Shown: piece after piece, positions 35,775-49,000 of the stretch
Layout of the letters: each line of letters starts with the position of its first letter
Position numbering within the stretch: the stretch's first letter is position 1
Source: Rhodotorula mucilaginosa
Taxonomy: Eukaryota; Basidiomycota; Microbotryomycetes; Sporidiobolales; Sporidiobolaceae
Assembly: GCA_034406715.1 (NCBI GenBank)
Contig: CP137874.1
Coordinates: forward strand, 620,001-684,000
DNA: 64,000 nt
Reading direction: 5' to 3'
Notes under the pieces: generated by a model
Told to the model about the DNA's origin: nothing
Seen by the model: the letters and a program-made list of their open reading frames with translations, nothing else
Database searches by the model: none
Made by a program: the position numbers and the translations under genes

Positions 35775-35985
35775 GGTCGGGCCAAGTGTTGGGCTGGATC
35801 GAATTTAGCGTGGGCTATAGAGAGAGCGTTGCGAGATGGCAGAGCGCAAGATTCGCGATCGCTTCAACGCGACTCGCAACTCCGCGGAGCCCGCGCACGA
35901 GTCGGTTCCTTGGCTCGTGACAGTTCCGGAGTGCCGTTCTATAGACAGCTTCGAGGGCAGACAGACAGTGACGGGGACGAAGGAA

Positions 35986-38900
35986 ATGGCGCCTCGGCCC
36001 TTGCTGGCAGTCAGTCCCTTCTCGGCTCTACACTCGAAACGAGGACCCGACGTCCAGCTGCCCCGCTCATGCCGAGCCTCGGAACAAACAGTGACTGACT
36101 CCTACGCACGGTCGCGGGCAGGTACACGGGCGCGCACTCGCACAGCTCCATACCGCCCTCTCGGCTGGTACGTCCCGCGCCTCAACCGGACTCTTGCTCT
36201 TCGACTCACTCGGTGCGCGTTTGTTTGCCCTGTTTGCAGCTGCGTTTGCCGTCGCTCTCGTCGTCGGACTCACGTTGCATTACCGCAAAATCGTAAAGAA
36301 CCAGGTCAGCAGTCCTTTGCACTCTGAACCGACCCCTCGGTCAAAGCTGAACGCTCTCGCTCTGGCTGGAGAAACAGTATTATGGGTACCCTCAAGAGTG
36401 GTTCCCTTCCGTCTCGGCGTGATTTGTTCTCCTTTTTCACGGTGACGAAGACTGTCCTGACCCGTAAAGAGAGCGACCGCAGCACCGTCGGAGACTGGTT
36501 CCCCGAACGCAACCTGTTCCAACTCTTGATCGCCCTCACGTCCGGCCCCCGATTCCTCCTCGTCCTCGTCACCTACGTCGCGCATCGCCAACTCCGTCCT
36601 GCCAGCCGCTTGCCCGGTACTTTGGCTATCGTCGGAATCCTGAGGGCGCTCATGTGCGGCGGGTGGGTGTTCGTCACGAGTACAGATCACGGAGACGTTC
36701 ACGACGTTTGTATGGTCTCGTGAGTCTTTCGCATCTCTCTCGTCGCTCACACACCTCCGGCTCCTTCCTGACGCCCTTCCCTGTTTGTAGCTACATCGTG
36801 CTCAACTTGCCCTACATGATTCTGCACACGATCCTGACGCCGAAAACGGGACCGGCCGCCACTCGGGCCAAAATGTTCCGTCGCACGCTCGGCTCGAGCT
36901 TCTTTGGCGCCCTCGTTCCGCTCGTCTACTACTACCTCCAGCATAAGCAACATCGCGTCGCAGGAGGTGAGCATCGCGTGGTCCCACTTTGCCCTTTTCT
37001 CGAGTCGCATACCGGAACTGACGAAACTCGCACGAACAAGCCTACTCGATCTACGCGCTCGTCGAGTGGTCGCTCATCGTTCTGGACGTCGCCTTCGACT
37101 CGGTTGCGATCCTCGACTTCCCCGACTCCGCCACCGGTTCGAATCAAGCCCTGCAGATCTCGATCTCGTCTGCGGACAAGGACCTCTTTCCCGACGTCAC
37201 CGCGGCTGTCGGCCACGACGGAGTTAGCAAGATTTACGTCGCCCCTACCGGTTCGGACGGCAAGTGTGCACCACCGGGTCGGTTTGCGACTGCGCTTGCG
37301 AAAGTCGACTTGGCGACGGCGGGAACGCGGCACTTCGCCGCGGACGTTTACCTCGGTACGCAGCAATCAACCGCAATACCTTCCTCTTCGCATACTCGCC
37401 GCCGCTTACGCGCTCTGCTCCCCTTCCATGCATCCCACCAGGCTTCCTGTTCTGGACGAGCGTGACCGCTCTCGGCCCGATGATCTTTTATTCGGCCGTG
37501 TGGGCCATGGGCCTCTCGGGCGACGAGATCCTCCTCTTCTGCTGCATCTCCCCCTTCTTCCTCCTCTTTCCACCCCTCCGGAGCTGGTTCGCCCGCCCCG
37601 GGATCGCCAACCTCGGAGTCTTGATCGCCGTCGCAAGCGTCTATGCGGGCGATACGGATGGCGAGGCGGGCGCGAGTGAGGGAGAGGGTGCGGCGAGGTT
37701 GAGGTGGACGGGGTTGGGGCTCGCGTGGGCGACGATGGGACATGTTGCGAGTTGGTGGCATGTTCGGATGGACGATCGGATGCTCGAGAACCGCACGACG
37801 TGAGTTTCGTTCCGCTCGGCCCGATTTATGATGCTGGCGATCTCACCGTGGCACAACTGCCTCCCGTGCTGGCGCTTAGCTTACTGGGCTCCTCTGATGA
37901 ACTCACAGAACCTTACTACTCGGCCTCGTCCTGTCGACGGTCGTCAAATTTGCCAACTTTTCGCTCAACCCGCTCTGGCCGTTCATGCGCACCTCGCCCG
38001 ATCCGAAACTCGAGAACGGCGGCTGGAATACCTGTGGCTTCGTCATCGGTCTCTTCGCCTACCTCGACACGGTGATCCGGCGGCCCCGCGTGACCGTGGC
38101 GGCTGCTCCGGCCTCGGAGTCGGGCACGGGTTCGGGTTCGACCGCCTCAGCCGCGAGACCGACATTCCTTGGCGCGGTGGGATCTATCATCGGCTTCGCG
38201 TCGTCCTTCTTTCTCCTCCATTGGCTCTTCACCGACAGCGGCACCATCATCGCCTGGTCGTTCGACGGCTATCCCGCCAGCGGACCTTTCGCGTTCCCGC
38301 ACGGCCTTCTCACCATCTCGGCCCTGGCGCTCGGTGTCGTCCTCAGTCCGTTGCATCACTCGCTCCGGATCGCTTCGAGTTGGTTGGCGTACGGAGTCGC
38401 GTGCGGATCGGCTGCGCTCCTCTACTCGCAGACGTACTGGACCGCGTTCTTCCCCGGGTGCCTCCTCGGCGTATACGCCGTTTCGACTTTCCCAGCGTTC
38501 CTCTTCTCCGTCTTGTTACACTCGCCGCGCGGACCGGCTCTGACGTTCGGCACCGCCTTCTTCCTCTACGTGATCCTCCAACTCGCGTCGACTTGGCCGG
38601 TCGCGTACGCTTTCGTTCCCGCGGGATGGATCCTCCGCGAGCGGACCGACATTGTCGTCGGCATCGTCCTGGGCGGGATCGGACTCGGCGTCGTCGCGCT
38701 CCCGAGGAACGCATCGGCAACTCCTCCGCTACCGGCTAGTCGACCTTCCCGCGGTCTCTCGAAGCGCATCAACGGCTCAGTCTTGTGCCTCTTGCTCGCC
38801 GGCACGCTCGTGCTCATCTACCGCGCACCGGGCTTCTTCGCTCCCGGGGTACCGTACCGACCTGAAGAGCGAGTCGTCACGGCGGCGATTTGGACGGTCC

Positions 38901-40369
38901 ATTTCGGATTGGATGGGAGGATGTGGGAGAGTCAGAGGAGAATGGCGGACTTTATGCGAGACGCCGAGGTCGACATCATCGGTGAGCTTCACTGCGCTTG
39001 CTCCGATACGCGGTTCTGACGTTGATCACTTTACCTGCGCAGGACTGCTCGAGACGGACAACCATCGTATCGTGGGAGGCAACCGCGAGCTGTGAGCTCC
39101 GTTCCCCTCTTGCGTTTTGCGTGAGGCGCAAGGAGTCCAGACAGCTCATCGAGACCTGCACCTGCACTTGCAGCACGCAATGGATGGCGCACTCGCTCAA
39201 CATGCCCTACACCGACCTCGGACCTGGACCGCACAAGAACACCTGGGGTGGGTCGAATCCGTACACGATCTCGGGAGGGAGGTGCACGCGGACTAACTCT
39301 TAGTCGCGAGCAACAGGCTGCGTCCTGATCTCCAAGTACCCGATCCTGCGCTCTTCTCACCATCTCTTGCCCTCTCCGCACGGGGAGCTTGCGCCCGCGA
39401 TTCACGCGACTCTCGACGTCTACGGCGTCGAAGTGGACGTGGTGGTGGCGCACAATGGGCAAGAGGAGGATCCGCTGGATCGGGAACTGCAGAGTAAAGA
39501 GCTGAGCCGTATCATGGGCAGCCGGTGGCCGACGCCGACCATCTTCCTTGGTGAGCCCTCGAAACGCTGCTTGTTCAGACGCCGGCACCCGTGCTAATCA
39601 ACGTTCCAACCTAGGCTACTTGGTCACGCACCCGCATGCTGAGCGACCGGCACCGTACAAGTTTGTGACCGAGGACGCGAGCATGCTCGACATCGCGGTA
39701 AATCTTCTCCCCCATCTCCTGATCTTGCGGTTGCAAGACTGACTTCAGACTTTTGCGCAGCCGAACGACAATGACAGGTGGTGCCAGTACATTCTTTATA
39801 GAGGCGTGCAGTGAGTCGATGGCGGCGTCTTCTCCCCTTCGGCGGTCGTTCAAGCAGATCTGACGGGTCCTGACCTTGTCTGCAGCCGCGTGGCCTACGC
39901 TCGCGTCAACCGAGGATCCGATCCGTCCGTGACCGACTCGGAAGTCCAGGTCGGCAAGTTTGTCGTGCCCTTACTCGGCGCCGAAGGCTCTTCCTACACG
40001 ATCAAGGCCGAAGCCGCCCTTTCGGCGATCCGCTCCTCGCCCGACTTCAATGCTTCCGATCCTTCCCAGCTCCGAGTCCCACCCATACCACTAGACGAGT
40101 ATGTCTCGCATCTGCACTCGTCTCCGGCGCCGGCAGGGACCGAGCCCGACCGGACTGTGTGGACACCGGAACGCTACATGCCCGAATCGCTCCACTTCCC
40201 GAAGCAGTTCTCCGGTGACGGAGTTAACGGGCATCGGTATATCGTCCTGACGGGCCAGCAGGGCGAGTATGCGCCAAACTACTTCATGCGAGATGACGAA
40301 AAGGAGTGGCGGCGATTGCAGGAGCTGGACGACTTGAGGCGAGAAGCGGCCGGTTGTCCAGTCCAGTAG
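35986..40369 (+). CDS. CWH43: GPI-anchor lipid remodelling protein Cwh43
   Basis: Fifteen exons: 35986-36009, 36122-36167, 36240-36304, 36378-36418, 36483-36719, 36791-36966, 37041-37355, 37442-37799, 37909-38981, 39043-39091, 39174-39247, 39311-39550, 39615-39697, 39761-39810, 39886-40369; 1104 residues. The N-terminal third is a PGAP2/FRAG1-like membrane domain ([36 protein letters not shown]). A multi-spanning middle ([18 protein letters not shown]) follows. The C-terminal domain is endonuclease/exonuclease/phosphatase-like ([47 protein letters not shown]). In yeast Cwh43 swaps the GPI diacylglycerol for ceramide in the ER/Golgi. The 24-base first exon (MAPRPLLA) is inferred: it is in phase and leads into [11 protein letters not shown], which aligns with the yeast N-terminus. 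Confidence 0.92.
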
Positions 40370-40847
40370 TCGTTTCTCCGTCAGCGATACCCCATACATT
40401 ACATAATGTGCAAGAGATCAACCCATCGTATACTTAGTTCACCTCCACGGAGCTGAAAATCGGGCAAGCTTCTGAATCGTCGGCGCGCTACTTCGGGCTT
40501 CCTCTTCACCTTCACCGAGCCCTGGCGAGTGCGCCTGGCCGCTCAGATGAGCTGCTGTCCGATCGCCTGCCTGCTCGCTGCTGTGCCGTGGTGCACGTCC
40601 TGCTTCCCGACGCACCCGGGGATGGAGATGTCGACGATTGCCCGAAGCCCGAATCTCCGGGCCCGGCGATGCTCGTCTTCAGCTGGGCGACTGTATGTAC
40701 TCATCAGAGCCCACGCGGGAGCTGACAATGCTGTTCCTCTAGCTCCTCAAAAAGAGCGAAACGCACACTCCCTGCTCTGGCTTCTATCCACGCACTGCTA
40801 CGCTACACCGCTCTTCATCGCGAACACTCTTCGAAGCGGCGATCAAC
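40370..40847. other. Intergenic region upstream of the MFS gene
   Basis: The 478 bases between tandem genes hold the CWH43 3' end and the transporter promoter. No element is recognised. Confidence 0.4.
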
Positions 40848-43012
40848 ATGTCATTCTCGTCGACGACCAAATCCCCTCCAGGCTCTCTGCATGATGGCAT
40901 CACGACCATCTCTCCGCCCATCTTGTCCTCTGATCACCTGGCACCGACGACCGAAGTTGTCGAAGAAGCCCCGGCCTCGGAACCGTCGAAGCGCAAACCG
41001 CTCGCGTTCTGGATGGTCTTTGTTGCTCTCTGCTTCTCATGCTTTGTTGCGGGTACGCTTTCCATCTCTCGTGAGCATCGCAGACTATCGCTGACTCCCG
41101 ATCTGTACGCAGCCCTCGACTTGACGGCGGTATCGACGACTCTTCCCGACGGTCGGTTCAGAGCTGTCCTCTACGGAAGGCTCATCTTGCCTTGCTGACT
41201 CGTCGCGCATTCCTACAGTCGCGCAAACGTTCAACAGCGTCGACTACTCTTGGATCGGTTCCGCTTACGCTCTGACCTCGACCGCTTTCGTGCCATGGAG
41301 TGCGTTCCCTCCCATCCTTTCAAACTCGTCAGGCCGGTGCTGACACCTAGATTTGCAGCCGGCGGCTTGGCCAACATCTTTGGCAGGCGACCGGTCATGC
41401 TGGGCGGCTTGATCATCTTTGCGCTTGGCAGCGCTTTGACCGGTGCGGCGCAGTCGATGGCGATGGCGATTGGTGGTCGCTCAGTCCAAGGCATTGGCGG
41501 AGGTGCGATCCTCACCATGGTCGAGATCATCGTCTGCGACCTCGTCCCGCTCGCCGAGAGGGGCGCGTACTTTGGAATTATCGGTTGCGTTTGGGCCCTC
41601 GCTTCTGCCATCGGCCCTCCGATTGGCGGCGCCCTCGCCTCCGCCGGCCAGTGGCGGTGGCTCTTTTATCTCAACTTGCCGCTCTGTGGCATCGCCATCT
41701 TGCTCGTCATCTTCTTCCTCAACGTCAAGGCGCCGAAGACGACCACTCGCGAAAAGCTCGAGCAGATGGACTTCTAGTGCGTCTCCTCCAATGTCTTTCA
41801 AAGTCTGCGGAATTCTCGCTGACTCCGCGTCGACTCGGATAGCAATATTATCTTCGTCGCGGCAGTCACCTCCCTCGTACTGGCTCTCACGTGGGGCGGC
41901 AGCACGTACGCCTGGAGCTCTGGCCGGGTACTCGCGCCGCTCATCCTCGGCATCGCCGGCATCATCGCCTTCCTCTTCATCGAGCGTTCGTTCGTTCGAT
42001 ACCCGACAGTTCCGTTCGACATTCTCCGGAGCCGCACGACTTTGCTCGGATACGCGACCACGTTCCTCCACTCCGTCGTTATGATGGAAATCGTCTACTT
42101 CCTTCCAACGGCCTACTTCCAAGCCGCACGCGAATTTTCGCCAATCAGATCCGGCACGGCGCTCTTCTCCTTCTGCTTGTGAGTCTGCTTCGTTTCGGTG
42201 TGATTCTCGGACCAGCGGCTCACCGCTCTTGTGCTTGGGCAGTACCGTGGCGCCGTTTGCGATCATCACCGGTGCCTGGGTCACCGTCACGCAGAAGTAC
42301 AAGCTGCAGAACCTCGTCGGCTGGTCCTTTGCGTGCCTCGGAAGCGGCCTTCTCATCCTACTTAAGTGGGATTCCAGCAAGGGGCTCTGGGCTGGGCTGT
42401 TCGTTTGTTTCATCCTCTTCCTTTTCCTCCTTTCCCTGCTGACGAAGCTGTTCGCGCAGTCCTATCGTCGTCGGCATCGGTCTCGGCATCCTCTACACCG
42501 GAACTCAATTTGCGGTCCTCGCTCCCCTTTCGCCCCGCCAACAGCCTCATGCGATCGCCTTCTTCGGCTTTGTTCGCGCGCTCGGACAGGTGTTTGGTAT
42601 CTCGATCGGCACGACGGCCTTGCAGAACCAGCTGAACAAGAAACTTCCGGCTGCGTTCGTCGCCGAGATCGGCGGTTCGGCTGAGGCAGCGTTTGCAGCG
42701 ATTCCGCGGATCAGTTCTCTGTACGTGCCCCCTCTTCCGAGCTTACGTGATCGCTCGTCACTGATTGTCCGATCCGCCAATAGGCCCGAACCGACCCGAA
42801 CGGCAGTCCGCGCCGCCTTTGCCGACTCGGCCCAGGTCCTCTGGATCATCGCCTGCGCGATGGCCGGCGCCGCGCTCCTCCTCTCCCTCTTCCTCGAGAA
42901 TCTCAAGCTTGCCACGACCGGCGACGAGAACTGGGGTCTTAAGGATAAGTCGACGTCGAACGCTGCGTCGCCGCAGGGGGTGGAAGAGAAGACAGTGGGC
43001 GCTGCCGCTTGA
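40848..43012 (+). CDS. MFS transporter, drug:H+ antiporter-2 (14-helix) type
   Basis: Exons 40848-41052, 41113-41151, 41219-41299, 41359-41776, 41843-42178, 42243-42398, 42460-42720, 42784-43012 give 574 residues. Motifs in order: ALDLTAVSTTLPDVAQTFNS in helix 1 (the DHA2 motif L-D-x-T-I/V-V-x-x-A-L-P), SWIGSAYALTSTAFVPW, GGLANIFGRRPVMLGG (motif A), FALGSALTGAAQSM, R-S-V-Q-G-I-G-G-G-A-I, and G-P-P-I-G-G-A-L-A in helix 5 (motif C of antiporters). The second half continues to a short cytosolic tail. Family members at the plasma membrane export drugs, toxins or siderophores; the substrate cannot be told. A disordered N-terminus of about 45 residues precedes the first helix. Confidence 0.9.
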
Positions 43013-43449
43013 GCCTTTCGTGTTCTCCCTGCCACTCGTGCCCGGTCCCACTCCTGTACCACTTGTCGCATCCTCAAAAGCTAGATAAAGCCACCTAATA
43101 ACGTCGCTGTTGCAACCCTGTTCTTCATCATCACTCTACTTTCCGCTTCGTCGCTGCTTTTTCGTGAGAGATTGCTGCGGACCTGAAGTCTGAAGAGCCC
43201 TTCAAAGTCTGCCTACGCTCGCGAACCCTTCGTTTCACGATCTCGAGGTATTACAGGGACTCCACTCTGTCAAGGCGGTGCGGGAGCAAGTAAAGTGCGC
43301 AGGAAGAGCGGGACTTTTAAGCAAGAAGAGCCCGGACGCGCGATTTCTCTGGAAGTAGTTAGGGGGTCTCAAAACTCGGGTTCGTGAATCATTCGTTTTT
43401 GCACAAACTGCCTTTTATCTATATCTTTTCACCCCGACCGGAGGAGGAC
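43013..43449. other. Convergent intergenic region between MFS gene and OST1
   Basis: The 437 bases between two stop codons are relatively T-rich. No gene or repeat is recognised. Confidence 0.4.
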
Positions 43450-45559
43450 TCAAGAAGGGATGGTGGTCTTGACGCGTTTGGCGAGCGCGATCGCGACAAA
43501 GAGCGAAGCGAGGACCGAAGCGCACGCGATCGGCTTCTGGAACCAGTCGACGTAGAACGGCAAGGTGTACTCGATCTGCGTGAACGCGGACCCAGACGTC
43601 CATCAGCACACCGCAGAGGCTGTAGCCATTATGCGAGAGAGAAAGAGGTGATCAAAGGGTCGAGTGAGTGTCACGCACCAACACATCTCCGCCATGCATG
43701 TCGGTACAGCCTTCCTTTGTCAGAACGACGGTCGGTCGACCCGTCGAGTCCAAGTACGTCCACGAGACGGCACCGCCCTCTTGGACAGTGTGGTGCTTGC
43801 CAAACAAGCTCGGGACAAAAGCCGGGTACGAGACGGTCGACATGGGGAAGGGTGTGTGGACGTGGATGTCGCTGCGCGCACACACACGCGGGCGAGATGA
43901 GTCAGTTTGCGATGACCCGAGACCATAAAAAGCGGAAGAAGAGAAACCCCACCGAGCTCCTTCCGGCAAGCGGATCTCGACCCGCACGGCATCAATCGCG
44001 ACGTCCTTGATCGGCGTCAAGAACGGCACCGCCGCCAGGTACTTTCCACTTCCCTTTTCTGCCCGCGTCCGGACAAACTCTCCGAGTGGGAGGTCGTACC
44101 CGATCGTGAACGAGTAGTTCCAGCCGCCGAGGATCGGATACCGAGGCTTGAGTTCGAGGACCGCCGGGGTGTGCGAATTGCGCTTCTTTTGTTGCTGACT
44201 CGGGAGGATGCCGTTCGAGGAGAAAGACGAGGAGGATCGGAAGTGCGAGGTCGAGACGTTGCCGACCAGGTCGTAGAAGTACGGGTTCGATGCGCTAGAG
44301 GGAAGCGAGAGCGAAAGTGACGGGATCGCAGTGATGCCCTGGCGGCGCATCATCGACGCCTTTTGGAAATCGATCCGAGCGAATTGACCGTCCAGTCTGT
44401 GAGTCAAGCGGATGCGAATTCACGGTCAGACAAGTTTCGAGAACGCGCCCATTTCGCGAGACTCGCTCATTTGTCGTGATGGGAGCGCCCCAGACTCACT
44501 CGGGTCCGGCATTGAAGAGGTCGATCGTATCTTGGATGGCGAGGTTGTTGCCCCAGTGGCTCAGCTCGACGATGCGGTCGAGTTTGCGGATCGCGGCGAC
44601 TGCTTCCGGTTGCTGGAAGTGGACGGCGGCGATCTGCAGGCCGCAAGAGGGAGTGTAAGTCAATCTCCTGGGCACTCTGAAGAGTCCTTTATGCGCTCTG
44701 GTTGATTGACAAGACCCGAGCGTGCAAACGCACCTGCTCTGACAAGGTGGAGAAATCGACGCCGGGCTTGCTCGTGAACGTGAGCGTCGCACTCCCAGTC
44801 TGCTGGTGCGCCTCGAAGCCTTCCGGCGTCTCGTACGACACGATCCTCGGCGTCGGCGTCTTGACTCGAACCTTGATCTCTTTGACGTGCCTGCGCTGGT
44901 CGGCGGGTAAACCTGCGATCGGGGCGAGGAGGTCCCCCTTCCAGAGGAGGTAGACGGATTCGGCGTTCTGGGCGAGCTTGGCCGGAAGGGGGACGGTTTG
45001 GTGTGATTGGACGGAGGAGACGGTCACGGCGAGGGAGGTGGCGCCCGAGTCGGATTCGGGTGCGAGGTCGAGCGAGTACAAGGTCAAGTCGCTGCGAAGG
45101 GGGGTGGTTGCGTCAGTCAGTTCGACCAGAAAAAGCCACGCACGGGAGAATATGCGCAAAGCATGAACGCTCCCGTATGAGCGAATCACACGTAGAGACT
45201 CACTCGTCGACGGCAGCTGGCAGCATCTCAATCTTTCGTTTCGAGGTGCCCTTGCCGGTCGTCGCTTCGACCCAGCCTCCTTGATGTGCGCCCCTGACCG
45301 CAGTCGTCCATCTGTGCGAGTCTCCTCCGTGGCTGCTGTCACGCTTCTCGAGCGAGTAGACGGCGGACGAGCGAGTGAGCGATCCTCCGAGTTGGATCGT
45401 CGACAAGACGGAAGTCGGAGCCCACGCCGAGTCCGCCGATGCTGTTGACCCGTGTCTCGGTTGCTCGGAGAAATGCTGCTGCTGTGCTTGTGCTCGTGCG
45501 TGTGCGGGCGCAGCTGCGAGAGCGGTGAAGGCGGTGACGGTCGAGAGCAGCCGCGCCAT
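43450..45559 (-). CDS. OST1: Oligosaccharyltransferase subunit Ost1 (ribophorin I)
   Basis: Exons 45559-45204, 45091-44734, 44633-44500, 44396-43953, 43871-43679, 43575-43450 give 536 residues. A signal peptide (MARLLSTVTAFTALAAAPA) precedes the lumenal ribophorin I domain. Recognisable blocks are IVELSHWGNNLAIQD, a conserved F-Y-D-L-V-G-N-V-S-T-S segment, KPRYPILGGWNYSFTIGYDLPL (in part), and RLPEGARDIHV. One C-terminal transmembrane helix (ACASVLASLFVAIALA) ends in a short basic tail. Ost1 is part of the ER complex that transfers the preassembled glycan to Asn. An in-frame ATG lies farther upstream, but only the start at 45559 gives a clean signal peptide. Confidence 0.93.
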
Positions 45560-46030
45560 CGAGGAGAAAGACCAGCAGCTCGGTCCGGAAGAAGCGGCCG
45601 TTCTGATCGCCATCTGCACGCTAATGACTTTGAAGCCCTGGCTCTCCCCGTTGGCTATTGGCTCGAAAGTATGCTGTGCAAGTGCTGTGGAGCCGAGAGC
45701 GAGAGAGACGACGTGGCAGCTGAAAAACAGGGGGAACCCCGGAGAGAGCAAGTAATCCAAAGTGCTTCAGGCGAGTCACTGTGAGTCGAAACTCAACAGG
45801 ATAGGATACAGAGATCCTCTCGAGCTGTCAAGTAGAGACCTCACAAGTCTATACTATGTAGCCAAATCTGCTCCCCCACGCGCGCGGGCCGTGTTCGATG
45901 TGCCGCACAAAGCGCGCCCCACACCGCTCGCTTTTGCAAGTGCGGATCCGGACAAGTGCTGCAGCGGTCGCGAGTCGAGAGAAGACAAGCACAGCGACTC
46001 GGCCCCGAGTGCAGTCACCGCTGCGTCCGA
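45560..46030. promoter_or_regulatory. Divergent promoter of OST1 and the Zn2Cys6 factor
   Basis: The 471 bases separate two outward-facing start codons. GGCTATTGGCTC (about 45653-45664) carries ATTGG, an inverted CCAAT box, about 95 bases upstream of OST1. No other motif is recognised. Confidence 0.35.
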
Positions 46031-49000
46031 ATGGAGTCCGCGTCGCTCGATTCGATGGAACCCGACGACCACTCGGCCGACTCGAAGCCGTCCACCCGCA
46101 AGGTGAGTGAATCACGCGCATCCCGCGGCCGCATCCTCCCTGCATACAGGAGCGCGTCCGGCGCAAGGCTGGCTGGCTGACCCGCGGACTCGCTTCTCAT
46201 AGCGCACGGGACCGAGGACTACGACGGCGTGCAACCGGTGCAGGAGGAAGCGAGCGAGGTGCGACGGTGAGTTCGGCACGCTTGAGCCCCGGCGCGCACG
46301 CCAACCCGGCACCGGACCTTGCATTCGTACCGAGCAGTGAGCAAATTGGACTGACGCATGTCCCTCCGCTAGGCGACAAACCCGCGTGCGGGCCTTGCGC
46401 AAAAGCCGGAGCCGAGTGTCAAGTAGGTCTCGAACGCGTTCTGGGCAGCACCGGACCAGTCGAATTGCTCACGCACTCGCCTCTGCCACCCGTATGAAAT
46501 AGTACGAGCTCGGAATGGACCGCCGAAAGTGAGTCCTCGCGCTTGTCAGACCCGAAGAGGGAGAGCGAACTGAACACTCGGCTCGCCCAACAGACCGTAC
46601 GCCAAATCGGTCGTCCAAGCCATGCAGCTCCGCATCGATACCCTCGAAGCACAACTTGCAGCTCTCACCGGGGATGCTCCCCCGGCCGCCACCGGTGCCG
46701 CAGCGGAGCAAACGCCCTGTCCTCCTCCGCCGCTCGAAGCCAACAGCTGGGAGAGCCTCGTCGGAACCGCCATGTCCGTCTCGTCCGCTTCGACCGAATC
46801 AACCAGTCCGGACCTCCGCGCCCACCACGCTGGCGCGTTGCCCCCGCTGAATTCGTCGTTCGGCGGCAGCAGCAGCAGCGGGAGGGGCAGGACCGGTCCC
46901 CCTGCGCCGGGTGCAATGATCGCGTCGGGTTCGTCCGGTTCTTCGAAGGGCCGACCGGTCATGAACGGAAACGGCGGCGGCGCGAGTGGCGAGCTATTAC
47001 GATCTGTCTTGTCGGATCGGCGCAGCTCCTTGAACAACCCGGCGGCGGCGACGAATGAGGACGATCCCGAGATGGACAAGTTCCGAGGCGGACTCGCTTT
47101 GAATGCGCATGGCGAACTTCGGTACTATGTGGGTTGCGACTTTGGGTATGATGGCCGGCAGAAGTGGCGAAAAGGTCTGACTGACCTTTCGGCGCGCAGG
47201 GTCCAACGTCCTGTTACCGCTCCGTGCTTGTCGCGACCCCCTCGCACAGCATCGACGATTCCGTCCCGACCGCCTCGCAGCCCATCATGCCCTCTGCAGC
47301 TCTCCAAGCCCTCCGCTCTTACTCCCTCACGCGAGCTCCGATCCCAACTGCCGCGCCGTGCGATCCCATCTACCCGACCCGTCCGCCCGACTTGTCCCCG
47401 GACTTGAAAGCGCGACTGTTCCGACTCGCGTTCGAGTACTGCTTCTCGCACTACAACATGGTCCCCGAACGGCAGTTCTACCAAGACTTGCAGATGTACC
47501 CGAACGAGCGGACCCAGTTTTATTCGCCGTTCTTGATGCACGTGGTCCTTGCGGTTGGATGTCGGTTCTTGCAGCCCGAGGACGACTATCCTCCCGAGGT
47601 GCGCACCCTCCTCCTTTCCTCCTTTTGATCTTGCGTTGTCGCGCATACTACGAATCGCATGCTCATTTCGGGCTGCCTCGGGCACAGATATGCGGCCTCT
47701 TTGGCGATCCGGATACCCGCGGCGACGTCTTTGTCAACTGGGCGCGGTTCCTCCTCGATCAAGAGTGCGCACCACGAGCCTGTATCTCCGTCCGCAAAGA
47801 CGTGAAGGAACTGATCCGAGGATCGGCGAAATTTGCAGGTGGTACAATCCGTCAATGTCGACCATCCGCGGATTACTCGTGCTCGGCCTGTATATGGCCG
47901 GCCGCGGGTTCGATGGACCTTGTCAGATCTTTGTGGGGCTCGCCTTGAAACTGGCGGAAGGTGCGTCATGCTCAGCCGGAGGTAAAGTCGCCCAGCTCGC
48001 CCTGCACCGAGGCTGACCGGGTGACGTTGCTCTCGCAGACTTTGGTCTCAACCTCGGCTCGCACCGACTGGCGCAATTGCCCGCCGAAGTGATCCCCAAA
48101 GCCGTCTCGACGAGTCGGTCCGAATGCTTCTGGGCGGCGTTCGCATCCGACTGCATCTCTTCGCTCTACATCGGTCGACGAGCGTACTTCACTCCCGACA
48201 TGATCGACACGGCGATCCCGACCATCTCCCCCGAGCTCGACTACGACGCGCCGCTGTACCGCTCTTCCGCATTCGCCTGGTCGAGTCGACTCATGCTCCT
48301 TGCGGGAAGAGTCCTCTGCGAAGTGTATTCGCCGAGCATGACCAAGTCGGCGCAACAACGCAAGGCGCTCATGCCCGAGTTGCACCTCAAGCTCGAAAGT
48401 TGGAATCACGACCTGCCGTCGTATCTGCGCGCGAACGGGCACGATCCGACCAAAGCGCCTCATCCGCATATTCTCGGTGAGTTTGGGCGGAAAGACTGCG
48501 TAGTGCCCCTCCTTCTCGGTTGAAGTGCCAATCTAACTGTTCTTCCACATATCCTCAGCGCTCAACATGACCTACCACTTTGTACACATTGCGCTTCACC
48601 GCCCGTGAGCTTGCCTACTTTCGATTCCTAACGCAGGCGCAACGTCGCTGATGCCAGCGTTTACGACAGGTTCTTCCGCCAATCATCAGCGTCGACGACG
48701 ACGAACGGAGGCAGACAGGAGACCACGGAGGACATCAGCACCGAAAAGTGCCTCATCTCGGCCAACAACATTGTTCGGCTTGTCAGACTCTCGAAGGGTT
48801 CGTCCGGACTGACCCGCACCGCTCCCGGAGTCCAGCTGTGAGTTTTCGTTCTGTCCCTTCGGCGATCGTACATACTCATAAGTGATACTGACGTCGCCTT
48901 CTCTACACAGGGCCGCTTTCAGCGCGGGAACGGTCTTGGCTTTGGCAGCTTTCCCGAAAGACGGGTGTCCTATCCCCGCGGACGAGCGGTCTGCCGACGA

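Noticed and set aside
36654-37679. 341-codon plus-strand frame
   Set aside because: It runs through CWH43 introns in a wrong frame; the spliced CWH43 model explains the DNA.
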